Assembly: GCA_021234155.1 (NCBI GenBank)
Contig: JAJEKV010000050.1
Location: forward strand, 5,977,199 to 6,041,198
DNA length: 64,000 nucleotides
Direction: 5' to 3'
Source of the DNA: Isoetes taiwanensis
Taxonomy: Eukaryota; Streptophyta; Lycopodiopsida; Isoetales; Isoetaceae
Shown in pieces: positions 1 through 11,459 of this stretch (position 1 is the stretch's first letter; each line of letters starts with the position of its first letter). The notes below the pieces were generated by a model. That model saw only the letters and a program-made list of their open reading frames with translations, was not told the DNA's origin and searched no databases. A program made the translations under genes and the position numbers.

Positions 1-146
1 TAGCATATTCGAGAAAAATGAAAATAAAAATAAAAGCAAAGCATTTGCTACTTAGGCGGAGGAAAAATCATCTTATGATTTTGAGCTCAATTGAATAAGG
101 CTCCCTAGTTGCCATGGAGCTCTTATAAGAAACATAACATATGATT

Positions 147-490
147 CTACGATCCCTGACCAGTTAGAGTTATTTGATCAGCTTAAACAAATAGCATCTG
201 GATTTGCTGAACAAGTGTTCCACTTGGATTTGTGTTCAACGTGTAAACATATAGCAAATGAACCTCCAACGTGCATCGCAAGAAGCAGCTTGTCTTGGAG
301 GCTTATTCGCCGCGATTTCACAGATAGCTTTGATGAAATGGACACTTATAAACTCTCTATGCGACCTGGTAATAGAATGATGTCACTCCCCTCCATTCAG
401 TGTGTCTATCATCTTGGAATTAAATTTCTATGCATTAAATTCCTTGCTAAACCTTCCAGTATGTCTATCATCTTAAAATCAAATTTCTAA
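147..490 (+). other. Open coding-like stretch, unidentified
   Basis: One frame is open from about 147 to the stop at 490. The first ~75 residues look protein-like, with a segment around DQLELFDQLKQIASGF and a short cysteine pair (CSTC). The last third falls in a 64-bp tandem duplication and is probably not coding. I recognise no family. It could be an exon remnant of a host gene cut at the window edge. The reading rests only on openness and composition. Confidence 0.2.
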
Positions 491-516
491 GCATTAAATT
501 CGTTGCTAAACCTTCC
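393..516. repeat. Two-copy tandem repeat, ~64 bp
   Basis: Two adjacent near-identical units share the phrases TGTCTATCATCTT, AAATTTCTA and GCATTAAATTC. The copies differ by a few substitutions only. Confidence 0.7.
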
Positions 517-702
517 CGTTACTATATGACTTTTGCTTACCAGAAACAAGAGGCATTTCTACCTTGAAGTTTGACTGAAAAAGGACTAGTTCCTAATGTG
601 AAGAAATGAGGGATAACCTGCTCCTCTTAGTGCACAAGTAAAATCTTGTAGTTAATAGGTCCAAAACAGTCACGGCAAGGGATGAAGTTAAAGTTACCCC
701 TG

Positions 703-751
703 TTTTGGTGATTCCGCGGCAAAGATATCCTTTCCGGCAGAATCACCAAAA
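703..751. repeat. Perfect 12-bp inverted repeat
   Basis: The arms TTTTGGTGATTC (703-714) and GAATCACCAAAA (740-751) are perfect complements around a 25-bp spacer. It could form a hairpin or be a paired protein site. No gene lies next to it. The rest of 520-1080 shows nothing I recognise. Confidence 0.6.
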
Positions 752-1083
752 TCGTGCAGTAACTGCGCAGTCACGCTGACTGCGTCTGCCCTTTAACTAT
801 TTTTTTGCCCAGATCTTTGAGCTTGAATACCTCGGCCGATCAAGCTCCAAATCGATTCGGATCATTTCGTGGGTCAGAATGAGACGGATTAGAGGTCATC
901 TATGCAAATCAAAAATCAGATCGAGCGCCTCTGCATTTAGCCAGTTTCAAAAGGGCAAAAACTTGCCCTCAAAATGCACAGTTATTGTGTTGTAAAGTGT
1001 CACATGTCCGATAGGACGCTGCCTTGTGGCGTGACGTTAAAATCTCTTCTTCTTCTTCTTCTTACATGCATACTTTATAGGCA

Positions 1084-1212
1084 TAAAAAACTCCCATCAA
1101 GAAATGACATCTAAGGTAGGGTTTAAACCCCTGACCAAAGTGCACAAGTCTTAGGCATCACTAGGTCTATACCAACTCGCCACACATCCATTGAACAAAA
1201 CTTTTGTGGTAC
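1084..1212 (-). mobile_element. tRNA-derived SINE with target duplication
   Basis: Read on the minus strand, the segment has a box A-like GAGTTGGTATAGAC and, ~40 bases on, a box B-like GGGTTTAAACCC, the internal Pol III promoter layout of a tRNA-derived SINE. It ends in a short T run. It is flanked by imperfect direct repeats of ~20 bp (TACATGCA-ACTTT-TAGGCA at about 1063-1083 and 1213-1234), as expected for an LINE-mobilised SINE. A GAA/TTC run follows. The family is not identified. Confidence 0.5.
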
Positions 1213-1253
1213 ATGCACACTTTGTAGGCAGGATACCTCCTGCCTTAGGATGT

Positions 1254-1490
1254 CACGGTATTTTTTATTCTTTTCATTTAAGGTCACGGTATTTTTTATT
1301 CTTTTCATTTAAGGTCCATATTAAGAAGTCACTAGACAACCAAGCCTAGTAAACACCTACATATTCGTTTAAGGTCCATATTAAGAAGTCACCAGACAGC
1401 CAAGCCTAGTAGACACTTACATATCCTATCCATATCGGGTTACACCGAATGGACCATAGTGAACACTTACATATTCTATCCATATCGGGT
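1254..1490. repeat. Nested tandem duplications, 30 and 60 bp
   Basis: A ~30-bp unit (CACGGTATTTTTTATTC core) is duplicated at 1254-1314. It is followed by an exact-period 60-bp unit (AAGGTCCATATTAAGAAGTC core) repeated at about 1311-1430, with a third partial copy to 1490. Confidence 0.7.
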
Positions 1491-1859
1491 TAACTACCAA
1501 GCCAGTCACTATCAAGCCAGATCCAAACATTGCACTTATAACCCTATACCTCGACAATCTGGGTCACGTCATGGTTGGCAAACAAATCTGCAGAGCCCAC
1601 AGTCATCTGCAATATATTACTTCAAGATGTTAGATTGTTGAAATAATTACAAAAATTTTCTTATTCTAAAAATAGAACTGGAGTAACTAATTAAAGCCTC
1701 CAACAATTACCTTGACAGGATTTGGATCAATAATGAATTCTTTTGCAATCTGGTCCACATCAGCTGGCCATGTTGCACTGAACATAACAGTTTGTCTATC
1801 TTTGTAATGAAAAAGTTCTTTGGAGTTAACACTCAATTTATCATAGAATCTATATGCAT

Positions 1860-2143
1860 GATACTTTAATTAGTCTAACATACTCTTGTGGGTCTGACCA
1901 ACAATTTCACGGATGACAGGGGCAAATCCTTCGTCCACCATACGATCTGCTTCATCGAGAACCTAGTTTAATATAAGCGACAAACTTTGAGCAATTTGAA
2001 GTGATACTTTAATTAGTCTAACATACTCTTGTGGGTCTGACCAACAATTTCACGGATGACAGGGGCAAATCCTTCGTCCACCATACGATCTGCTTCATCG
2101 AGAACCTAGTTTAATATAAGCAACAAACTTTGAGCAATTTGAA
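1860..2143. repeat. 143-bp tandem duplication of the DEAD exon
   Basis: Units 1860-2002 and 2003-2143 are nearly identical, and each carries the minus-strand exon encoding VLDEADRMVDEGFAPVIREIV with its splice borders. An mRNA using both would contain the Walker B region twice. Confidence 0.85.
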
Positions 2144-2977
2144 GTGCCCACCAAAAAGGTGACATCTCTTAAGGTACAGATGCCTTTGCCCAACAAATCC
2201 TGCAGTCTTCCAGGGGTTTGCAACTACAATTGACTGTAACAATATGCATGAGAACACTCAAACCATCCATTATGCCATTATTATTATAGTTGATACATAC
2301 CGCACTTTGCTTTTAATGCAGCTTTTGAGGGCCCTTTGAAGCACCACCATAAACACAAGCTACTTTAACCCCACACTTGCTTCGCATGTCAACACAAATT
2401 TAACTGCATGTAATACAAAACCTTAATAAAAGTCTTATATAAATAACCAAACTGCTACAAGATGCAATCGACTATTGGCAAAGAGAAAACACACTAACCC
2501 TCTTTGGGCTAGCTCCCGGGTTGGTGACATTACAAGGCAAATAGGATTAAATGCTTTTAAAGTAATTTCTTTCTTCTTCAAAACATGCATGAGTGCTGGC
2601 ACACCAAATGCCAACGTCTTCCCTATAGAATATCATAATTAGCAAGTAAGATGAAGAATAATAACAGGATCATGAATAAGCTATAAGCTACTACAAAAAG
2701 AAATCCAACATGGTTAGTGCGCAAAGACTTGAAATAAAAGTGTTGTAATTTCCATTATAGGTGAAGCAAGTAATGGAATCATGATGGGAACTTACGAGTA
2801 ACCCGGTACGCTGGATGCCAATGAAGTCCAAACCACACAAAGCAGAAAGGCCAAGCATGCCCTTGAATGGGCGAAGGCTTTTCAAATTTCATGCAACATT
2901 TCATAACATCATCCCTCGCACCTTCTACTTTGAAATTTTCTAGAGCCTTAAACTTCGGATCCTTTGAATCCCTACCA

Positions 2978-4153
2978 GAGACAGAGCGGTCCTTCGATCG
3001 GCTCCCGAAATTGACTCGAGCCGCCAGTTGGTTCTCCCAAGCGAACCCCAGAAATTCGCCCAGACGAACCCCATGCATTCGCCCAGGCGCACAAAAAAAG
3101 ACGTGGCGGACTGGGCGGGGGCCGTCAAGCCTGTATAGCGCCTCCTACCGGGTTCGCCCAGCGAACCCCCGAACCCGGTCAAGACGGGCGAGCCCCGCCG
3201 TAATGGGAATGGCGTGTAAGGAAGGCAGGCATTTATTGCCTTCTTACCGGGTTCGCCCAGGCGAACCCTCTGCCGATTGACAAGATATTCCCCAATTTCT
3301 AGCCCCAATCCGGTTGTTACTGGTGAAGAAATCAGGCTCCTTTTGGGCTTTTTGTGCACAAAACCAAGGTTTTTAGACATGGTTTTGATCCTCTTTTCAT
3401 CCCCTTTTAGCAGATATAGCAAATTCTATTTGTGGGTCATTTTTTTGCTGTTGAATACTGTTCCTCTGTGCATAATTTGGGCTTGAAGGATCCCTTCTTG
3501 CAACCCATTTGGATTCTCCGGACCCCTTTCAATATTTTTGGGAGCTTTATCAAGATGAAGATCCACGTTTGTAAAACCGAGATGGCCACATTGTGGCTGA
3601 TATAAAGGATGTGCATAGCGAAGCAAGGAAAAAACAGGGTTTTTCATCTCTAAATTGGGCCGAAATGCTGTGCAGAGGATCGGATTGATCTGGGTTTTAT
3701 GCAAAAGAGGATATGTGTGTAAGCATGACAATTTTCTGGGCGTTAGAAGATAAAAAAAATTGGGAAGAATCAGAAGAAGTAAGCGTTAAGGCCCCATAGC
3801 CAAGGCTATGGCATGGCTACGTCGAATCTTAAGCGAGCAAAAGGAAAACGCTGCTGTGGTGGTTGATTCTGACCTGACGTGCCAGGGGTTCGCCTGGGCG
3901 AACCGGTAAGAAGGCAATAAATGCCTGCCTTCCTTACATGCCTTGCCATTCTGGCGGGGCTCGCCGTACTGACCGAGGTTCAGGGTTCGCCTGGGCGAAT
4001 CCGGTAGAGGCGCCACGCAGGCTTGACGGCCCCCGCCCAGTCCCCCCCGTCATTTTTTGTGTTCGCCTGGGCGAATGCATGGGGTTCGCTTGGGAGAACC
4101 CGGTTGGCCTGACCAGTCAATTTCGAGAGCCAATAAAGTGGGCGGAGACAGAG
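2978..4153. mobile_element. Non-autonomous Mutator-like element with 9-bp TSD
   Basis: The element is 2987-4144. It is flanked by the identical 9-mer GAGACAGAG (2978-2986 and 4145-4153). Removing the element and one 9-mer restores the helicase reading (EVSVSGRDS). The terminal inverted repeats are ~270 bp: the outer 30 bases are moderately matched, then CGAAATTGACT and the next ~240 bp are strongly matched. A ~610-bp middle has no transposase. Nine-base target duplications with long TIRs are the hallmark of Mutator-like elements. The TIRs are full of dyads of the form GGGTTCGCC-CA-GGCGAACCC (for example 3249-3268 and 3887-3904). Confidence 0.85.
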
Positions 4154-4959
4154 ACCTCCATCTGCCTATTCCCTTCAGTCTCTGTGGAACAATTTTTTTG
4201 CAGGGCTTCCTTTCCATTTGACTGATCATGTGCCATTTTCTTCATTGCCTTCTTAGCATTCCCATTTAATGCATTATCACACAATGCTTCCTTCTCCCTT
4301 GCTTTCTCCTTTTTCTTCTTCTTTTTGCCAACGCTATTATGAGTAATATCATTCAAGTTCTCACAGTCCCCTCTCTCTTCTTCCACAACCTCATTATGCA
4401 CTTCCTCTTCCCTCTTCTTCTTGTTCTTCTTCTTTTTCTTAGTGTTACAATCACTTCCAATCTCAAATCCATTTGCTTCTTTTCCATCATTTTCCGTCAG
4501 GGTCCTATCTTGCACTACTTCCTCGTCCTGCTGCTTCTTTTTTTTCTTGGATTTTTTTCTTAGAAATATTATCATGCGTGCACTCATTCTCATCTTGATT
4601 TGAAAAAGTTCCATTTTCCTCCCTTTCCATATGCTTCTTCGGTTTCTTCTTTACAATACCATTATTACTGCCATGGAGACTTGCACTTACCTCCTCCAAG
4701 TCTGATGTTTTCCGCTTTCTGTAAATCCTCAATTTCAAGCGAGCCCTTAGGTTCCATTGTGCCTGATTGCCGAGGGACGGCCGCGGCACCTCTGAGGAGG
4801 AGGCTTCGCGGTATGAAAGCCTCCATGGCTAGGGTTGAGGGTTTAACCTAAGCAAATAAAATAAAGACAAAAAAACAAAATTAAAAAACTAGCAGAAATG
4901 CAGGCTTGAGTTAAAAGATAGAGTGGGGATAGAGAAGTTACATTTACAAAGCTTGTTTT

Positions 4960-5930
4960 GACATGATTAAGTTTGCCCAATTCGTTTGGTATTGGGGAAG
5001 GTATTTCTTGCCATGATTTGGAATATGATTATTAATTTGTATTGTATTCAATTTCGTATGTTTAGCAGCATTTGAGCTGCTGGTTTATTTTTCCTGGATT
5101 CTTGCTATTTCGGGGCTGGCTGAGATTGATCTTTGTCAATGGTTCGAATTTGGAAAGAGTGAGCACCAAATTGGGAAGAATGTAGGTGCAGACACGATTG
5201 TGTTTGATGATGCGCATGCTGATTGGATCAGGGGTTTCTGTAGAGTGCTGGGAGCACTAGCTGCCGGAATAAAATGGACACCCTAACCAAGCGCTTCAAA
5301 TCCGAGCGGAAGAACAAGCCCGCCGGAGTTCCAAGCCAGTGGATCTGGTACCACAAAATGGAGGTAATCCGTGGTTATTCTGGAGAAGATCCGACGCCCA
5401 AACTCCGTCGGAGCCCTGTTTTCGAGCCTGCTTTTCCTGTTTTTTCCTCTGAAGCTTATTTCGACCTTGAAGCAGAAATCGGGATGGCCAAAACAGGAGC
5501 TTCCAACAAAATCTATGCCAAAATCCCCCTACGCCAAAATTCTTCCAGGGTGATTCTGGCTTGGCTGGTTCTGTGTGACCATCGGCAATGGAGGCCAGCA
5601 GAGGCATGCATCCGATTTTTCTTCTTGAGTTTTTTGCTGAGGGCGTGATGTAGTGTTGGTGTGATGTAGTTTTTTGCTGAAGGCGTGATGCTGTGGCCGT
5701 GGAGCCGGAGCATGGTGAAGGGCAATGGTAAGAGCATGCCGTGGATGCCTTGCCGTCTGCAATCGACGCCAATGGTCATGTGTAGCGATTCTGCACCTTT
5801 GAAATTTGCATGGGTCCTTGCCTCCAAAAACCACAAGGCCCTTCATTTGGCATAAAAGAAGGAATATTCCTCCCATCAACGGCCCGAAATATAAAATGAA
5901 AACTTCCCATTAAGTATGATAAAAGATAAT
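4960..5930 (+). mobile_element. Short derivative of the HUH-element family (copy 1)
   Basis: The left part (about 5020-5160) is a diverged match to the 5931-6060 leader (TTGTATTGTATT, GAGCTGCT, TCAATGGTTCGA). The right end (5786-5925) carries the terminal motif, CACCTTTGAAATTT followed by GGCATAAAA and GGAATATTCCTCC, also found at 6530-6640 and next to the HUH gene at 25,858-26,010. The middle encodes a short basic piece (MDTLTKRFKSERKN, then PSQWIWYHKM, 5274-5390), loosely like a Myb/SANT helix. The exact ends are uncertain. Confidence 0.45.
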
Positions 5931-6640
5931 TCTGGTATTGTATTGTATTGGAAATGGTATGTTTGTGCATGTTTGAGCTGCTTAATTGTTTTGAGGGGCA
6001 ACTTTCTAATTGTGTTATTTTTTTAATTGAGTTCAATGGTGCGAGGAAGGGAATGTGAAGTCTGTTTTTGGAAGCTCTGTTGTGTCCAGATGCCAGTGGG
6101 CGAAATTGGGCAGCAGATGGTGTGAGTGAGTCAAAGAAAAGCCACGATCCCGGGCGCCCCATGCCGCGGTTTTGGTTGGGCGCAGTGCAGAAAGCGATCA
6201 CCGATGGGCATGGAACGAGGGCCATTGGAAGAAAAAAATGGAAGCAAAGAATGGGGCGCCTGCGGCAAAAGCCTCAGAGGATGCGGGGAGCCGGAAGGAC
6301 AGGGAAGAATGGAGCGAGGGGGCGATTTGTGCCTCCAACCCTGGGTGTGTTACTAGGAGTAGAGGATGGATTCCTGGAGGAAGAGGATTCAAAGAGTGGA
6401 ATAGAATTCAGCTAGTCTTTGCGGCAGCTTGATGATACTGGTTTTCAGAAAGCCTTTGATTCCTCACCATTGGTCATTGGGTTTTTTTTTTTCTTTCCTT
6501 CTGTGGGTTAACGGCAGTGGTAATGTATTTGAATTCTGCACCTTTGAAATTTGTATGGGTCGCGGGCTGCAAAAAACAGAGGGCCCTTCATCTGGCATAA
6601 AATGAGGAATATTCCTCCCATCGATGGCCCCAATTGACCC
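5931..6640 (+). mobile_element. Short HUH-family derivative (copy 2) holding the YR empty site
   Basis: 5931-6080 matches the sequence just outside the YR element at 61,005-61,188. 6081-6230 matches the other outside flank at 63,828-64,000 and 29,893-30,070. The YR element is absent between them (junction near 6080/6081). 6530-6640 is the shared terminal motif. An open frame of ~115 codons (6068-6412, ADGVSESKKSH...) crosses it but is not recognisable. I read the segment as an internally deleted member of the HUH family. Confidence 0.5.
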
Positions 6641-6864
6641 CTATAAAAATAAAACACAGAACCAGTAAGAGCTACGAATCAAAAAAATTGCATGCGCCCA
6701 AAAAAACGTGGAGTTCCAATTATTGAATGTACTAGGTTCTGAAAAAGAATACATTAAACTCATACGATCTGTTGTCTTCTTTGCATCAAAAACTTCACAC
6801 AACAGCCAATGAATCTAAACATATGCTTAGTTATATAAACAAAAGGCAGTTGTATAATATGAAT

Positions 6865-8771
6865 TCAGAGTTTAGCCTTAGCCATCACAGCAGACATTCC
6901 ATGGGCATCTTTGCCACCCCATGTGGTCTCTTTGAATTGGTCCTCGGTCCACACCGCAAGATCACAAAACTTAGGTTAGAGATAACCATATATATCATAA
7001 ACTAATATATACTACATATACAAGCAACTATTCGACCTTTTCTCGCATTGCAAGATAGATGAGACCCCTCCGCCATGATCTTGAGCGGTGATCATAATAA
7101 TTTGCTCGAGCAGGTCCGATGTGCAAGCGCCTCAACCCCATGCTTCCTTTCTTGTCTACGTATATCTTCAACATAAGCCAAAGATACCCCTTTGGGCAAA
7201 GTAGCAAATGTATCAACAATCAAAGCATCACATGGAAAAACCGCTAAAGGTAATAAATTGCCAATGAAGCCTAAACCGGCAAGATAAGGAATAAAACTCT
7301 GCATCTCTCAGACGCTCATTCTGCGCAAACATCCAGTTGAATGAAGGTGATAAATTATAAGCAAGCATGACATCCGGATCTTTGCCTCTTTACTCCTTCG
7401 GCAAACTCACGAGCCCGAAACAAAGATCGGGTGTTGCAGTTTCCATCCAAAGAAGATCGGCATGTGGAGCAAATGCACGACCCCCGGCTATGCAAGCTTT
7501 GGTGCTTCCATTAAATCAGTAAAACCCTTCTCTCGGTTCTAGGCAAATCCCAATCCCGTAAAACATCACTCACGCCAAGCTTTGATGCCAAAGCCCTTGC
7601 ATCGGTATGAGATAATCCTTCCACAGAGCCAAACCACCGATTCAACCTATTGCTTTTGATGTTCTCGGCAACATTCATCCTTTTAATTGCATCCGCGAAT
7701 CGCCTCTCGAGAAGGGTTTGATATCGCCTCTCTAAGCCATGCATCCTCAACAAACAAGTCGTTGCTCCAACTTTGTCGTACGGCTATAGCTTCATTCATC
7801 ACCGCCACAAGATGTCTATTGCGAACAGTGGGATTGGAAGCACCAAGTATAAAGAAATGGTCTCTAGGATCAATATTGCTCAATCAAGGTTGCACCAATG
7901 TAATCGACCTAGCAACCGGGATCCGCTCCACACCCATGATGTCCATCGCAACCTAGCAGCAACAAGACGATTTATATGCTCGAGGTGCTGACCAACACCT
8001 TTCCACCCATGTGCCCACATTTCTTAGTCACGTAAGCCCGATCTTCCATATGAATACTGCAAAGACGCAGCTCAACAAACATCTTAACAAAGCTTAACAT
8101 TGGCGTGAGTACCACCAAATCCAAAGATCCGTGATCAGCAATCAACGGAGTTAGAAAATCAACATAAGGCGTTCTAGATCTCGCTCCCTAGACATGCTCA
8201 TTCTAGCTTCTTTTTGTTTCTGTCATGGAATAGTTGAGCAAAGAACAAATGTTCAACCTTGTTAGGTACAAGATCCATGGGATATTCTCAGAAAGTCGGG
8301 GGGACCGCTTCATTAGAGGTAGAAGTCATGTAGATGAACACCGCCAACCCGAAACATAAATTGTATCTAAGTATTTCGCCATCGAGCAACCTTTATTGGA
8401 TCCAAGGATCCAAAGGTCCTAGAACATGTCTTGTTGGATTGATCTTTGCTTGAGAGTGTGCCACGACTTTTGGCCATTTCATTGGATGCATAGTGCTGTC
8501 TCAAAGTGCCCCTTAGCTTCACCACATCCCTCGCCGTGTAGGGCCTCCTTGTTAGGCGAAAACGGTCTGATCTCCACCATGCTTCTACTTCTGCCACTTG
8601 TGCTTCGAACTCAGCTTCCTCATCCACAACCTAATATCAACAATACAAGTTGTCTTAGCCATTTTCTCCTTACAAAAGTTGGCAGAACTTCAAATTGAAG
8701 ATAAGTGTGAAGACATTAAATTTGAGTAATATTAGCATACATACCCGCATGGCTCTGGAGCTGAATTCCAT
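6865..8771 (-). pseudogene. ICL-like: Isocitrate lyase, copy A
   Basis: Isocitrate lyase splits isocitrate to glyoxylate and succinate in the glyoxylate cycle of glyoxysomes. Exon 1 (8771-8745) encodes MEFSSRAMR. Exon 2 (about 8629-8400) has [15 protein letters not shown] and [11 protein letters not shown], the family N-terminus. The long exon (about 8345-7030) holds VTKKCGHM (the catalytic KKCGH box), DHFFILGASNP, DLPRTERR and [12 protein letters not shown]. The last exon (about 6955-6865) ends EDQFKETTWGG...MAKAK. Several frame slips break the long exon. Introns are retained. The usual SRM/ARM-type peroxisomal ending is missing. The slips differ between copies A, B and C and cluster in GC-rich spots, so some may be read errors. 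Confidence 0.85.
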
Positions 8772-11000
8772 TTTGTTCTGTACATATCATGTTATAAAAG
8801 CAAATAAGTAAAATTGAACGGAATTGTTCCGTTTCATATAAGAAGTAAAAAGTGTAATAAACGTGGAAATCAGGTTTTTAAGTGCAACGAATGCATGCAG
8901 CCATCCGGCCTATGCACAAAAGATGAAATCCCCCAATACAAAACTATATAGCACTACTGAAGTTTCAAACAACTAAAAGACGCCAGAATTTGATGGCCGA
9001 GGCCAAACTACAATACAGCTTGAAATGTCCTTGGAGAATTAGAAAACAAAGCTTGTCCTTGCAAGCATAGAATAAAAAAGAAAATAAAGCTTGTTCTAAT
9101 ATAGTATCCTCTCATAGAATATGTGACGGAGGCTTTATTCTAATATAGTGAAATCAAGTGGACCAAGTATAAGCATATTCTCTCATACAATATGTGTGAC
9201 CAAGTATTTTTTTATCAATACATGGAGGTTGGGCATATCCAAATAACTTCTTAGGAAATTTGTTCCGCAGAGTTTGGGCTAATCCCGATAATAAAAACTC
9301 CTGCCCGAAGGACTCGAAACTTTGGGTACTCGAATGAAACAATCTAGAAGGACAAATGCTCGATTTCAAAACTCGAGGACATACTGAGAAATTTATAACC
9401 AAACCATTCACACATAAACTCAAAAGAAAAACAATTTGAAGGGATTCTTACGGGATCATCAAATAAAGCAACCAGCAAACAATCGATAAGTTTACAGGGA
9501 TCACCAAATAAAACAAGCAGCAAACGATCGATAAGAAAAATCAGAACATACCTTCTAAGAAGCACAGCTACCGTTCCGACCTTGGCACTGAAAGCTCCCG
9601 CACTAAGCAAGCATGAGGCAGACGGACGGAGAGGTGAATTCCGAATTGAGAGAACGCTATCTATATATGTGGTTTTTGAATTAAGTCGGTGATTTAGATT
9701 TATTGACCGAAAGAAGGATCGCAGGATGGACGCCATATTGATTTGAAAGGCAACATGCATTTGCAGATACTTAATGACCATCTACCGAAGTCAATCCCTT
9801 CGTAGACTTATCCAGGGTTAGAAATTGAAGGGTTGAAGGACTTGTTCTTGAAGGTCTATTTTTTTTTTTTTTTACTTTATTTTGCATGGTTTTTAAGGTC
9901 TTGCAAGGCTTGTAGCCTTCAATTTCCAACCCTGGACTTATCCAGCCATACTTGGACTAGGCTAATCCAAGATGGTACTCCACATCCATAGTCCATGATA
10001 CTTATCAAAGCATACAAAACTAGCTTAATCTTATAAGCCTTGAACAACAAATATGACTCTTTTAAGAATTAAAATACCAAAACTAGCAAAAAGCACACCA
10101 GAAGGCTTTAGCAAGGTAAATATACTTTTAATTAATCAAGTAATATCATTATTGGCAGTATGACACATGTAAGGAATGAATATAACAACAATTAATATGC
10201 TTCAATACAATATTTGATAAAAACATAGGTGTTGAAGAGTTAGACAGAGCACTGGCTAAAGCAGCTTTGCATGGTCAGTTTTTATAGAGCAAGTTTCATG
10301 TTTACCCATAGGGGTGCATAAATGATTTCTCTTGTTCTTATATGTTGAATGGTCAACACAAGAATCTCACTACATCATTCCATATTGGCTATCAATTATT
10401 ATTACTCGTTCTTCTCTAACTCTATTGCAATACATTAGTAAATTAGGGACAGCTAAAGCCTATTATGTCCTGAGGATCAAATTATCACATACTAATGATA
10501 GAAAAGGCTTGACCTGAGCATTCATGAAGCTTGGCGAATTGCTTAAGATATAGAAAAAAAATTTTAAGGAAAATTTTGATTTCTTGAACCTTGCACCGAA
10601 AGAGTGTTGAACTTTGAGAGAAGTTTTATACATGAAAGATGAATAGGATTGTGTGCGTATAATCAATTTATGTAGCGGGGCCCATATAATGTTTGCATAA
10701 GGTCTAAATTAGCCTTTTATTGGTTTGAATTTCTCTAACAGCCACGAATTTGGCATCATAATGTAAATGGACAAAACTTAATTTTATATTGTTTACTTGA
10801 ACCTATAGTTTGTTCATGCAACACTCAACACAATATTCTATAATTGTTTATGGTTGCAGTATAGATCTAATTTGAGACGTGAGGGTATCATCATGCTCTG
10901 TCAGTTCTAATTGAGCAATTCAAAGAATTAATGGGCGGATGAAGATGTTTGGCATAACAGTTATAGACAAGATAAGTTTGAAAGAACAAGATCAAGGATG
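8772..11000. other. Upstream part of R copy A, no gene recognised
   Basis: This lies 5' of isocitrate lyase on the minus strand. It contains a stretch at 9154-9780 (minus) that is conserved in copies B, C and D and is open for ~140 codons in some copies (SAKVGTVAVLLRR region), bounded by GT splice-like signals. It may be leader exons or promoter. Around 9818-9945 an inverted pair (CCAGGGTTAGAAATTGAAGG and its complement) could fold. From 9946 to 11,000 I see no gene. Confidence 0.5.
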
Positions 11001-11049
11001 CAACTTTGTCTATGTACAAAGTAGTTGTGCAGGTTCCTATTCCAATATA

Positions 11050-11457
11050 CATGCCAAAATAATGCTACTACAATTTATGGTTATATCGCCATGTTAAGAT
11101 CGTGGTTTATGTTATGATTATATCGCCATAAATCATAGATTGATGGTGCCATTTGGTACAATAATCTTTGGTCTTTAGGCCACTTCTTCAATAACCAGAT
11201 TATACCTGCATATGAAGTGATTGCTTCAAGTCCTGTGAACATCCCCTGCAATGCTTACAATTACAAAGGGTTTTTTGAAGAAAAGCACATCCATAGTAAT
11301 CCATGTAAGCAAGCTTTTGGTTGCCCAGACATTTGTGTTTAGAACTGCAAAGATGCATCAATGTTGGCGGCATATGAATCCCTCCATTGAATCCTGCCTA
11401 ACCAAACCAGAGCAGTCCTGCTCCTGCCAGAGTCAACAAGTTATTGTTGGGACATAA
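11050..11457 (-). pseudogene. AMT2-like: AMT2-type ammonium transporter exon, copy A
   Basis: Read leftward with frame slips, the peptide pieces GAGLLWFG, GFNGG, NIDAS and VLNTN, then [13 protein letters not shown] and ITSYAG, line up with the central part of plant AMT2 ammonium transporters, membrane proteins that import NH4+. The usual family text there is [21 protein letters not shown] and FFGKPSVIGA-QGM-TGLV. Only about 80 of ~480 residues are present. Splice-like AG/GT borders suggest one captured exon with flanking introns. The copies at 36,780-37,060 and 54,165-54,420 match closely. Confidence 0.75.
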
Positions 11458-11459
11458 TT

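Larger units (their letters stand above)
1545..4845 (-). pseudogene. RH5-like: RH5-like DEAD-box RNA helicase, broken and truncated
   Basis: DEAD-box helicases use ATP to remodel RNA; the RH5 class in plants has a lysine-rich N-terminus. Reading leftward: KKKKK-rich N-terminal exon (about 4830-4154), Q-motif segment with FEKPSPIQ and DFIGI (2986-2790), motif I GKTLAFG with PTRELA (2627-2520), VYGGASKGPQ (2400-2304), a TPGRLQDLL-like stretch (2233-2150), the Walker B segment VLDEADRM (present twice), motif III FSATWP (1805-1715) and an ANHDVTQIVE exon (1597-1545). The second RecA domain is absent. Splice-site-like GT/AG borders show that introns were kept, so this is a DNA-level copy. A Mutator-like element splits the exon at 2987-4144. 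Frame slips occur in A runs of exon 1 and near the Q motif. The first ATG is unclear, because the likely start and the lysine-rich frame differ. Confidence 0.85.

Noticed and set aside
5274-6432. Several overlapping open frames on both strands
   Set aside because: They are short, mutually overlapping and lie in repeat ends; kept only as a weak Myb/SANT-like remark.
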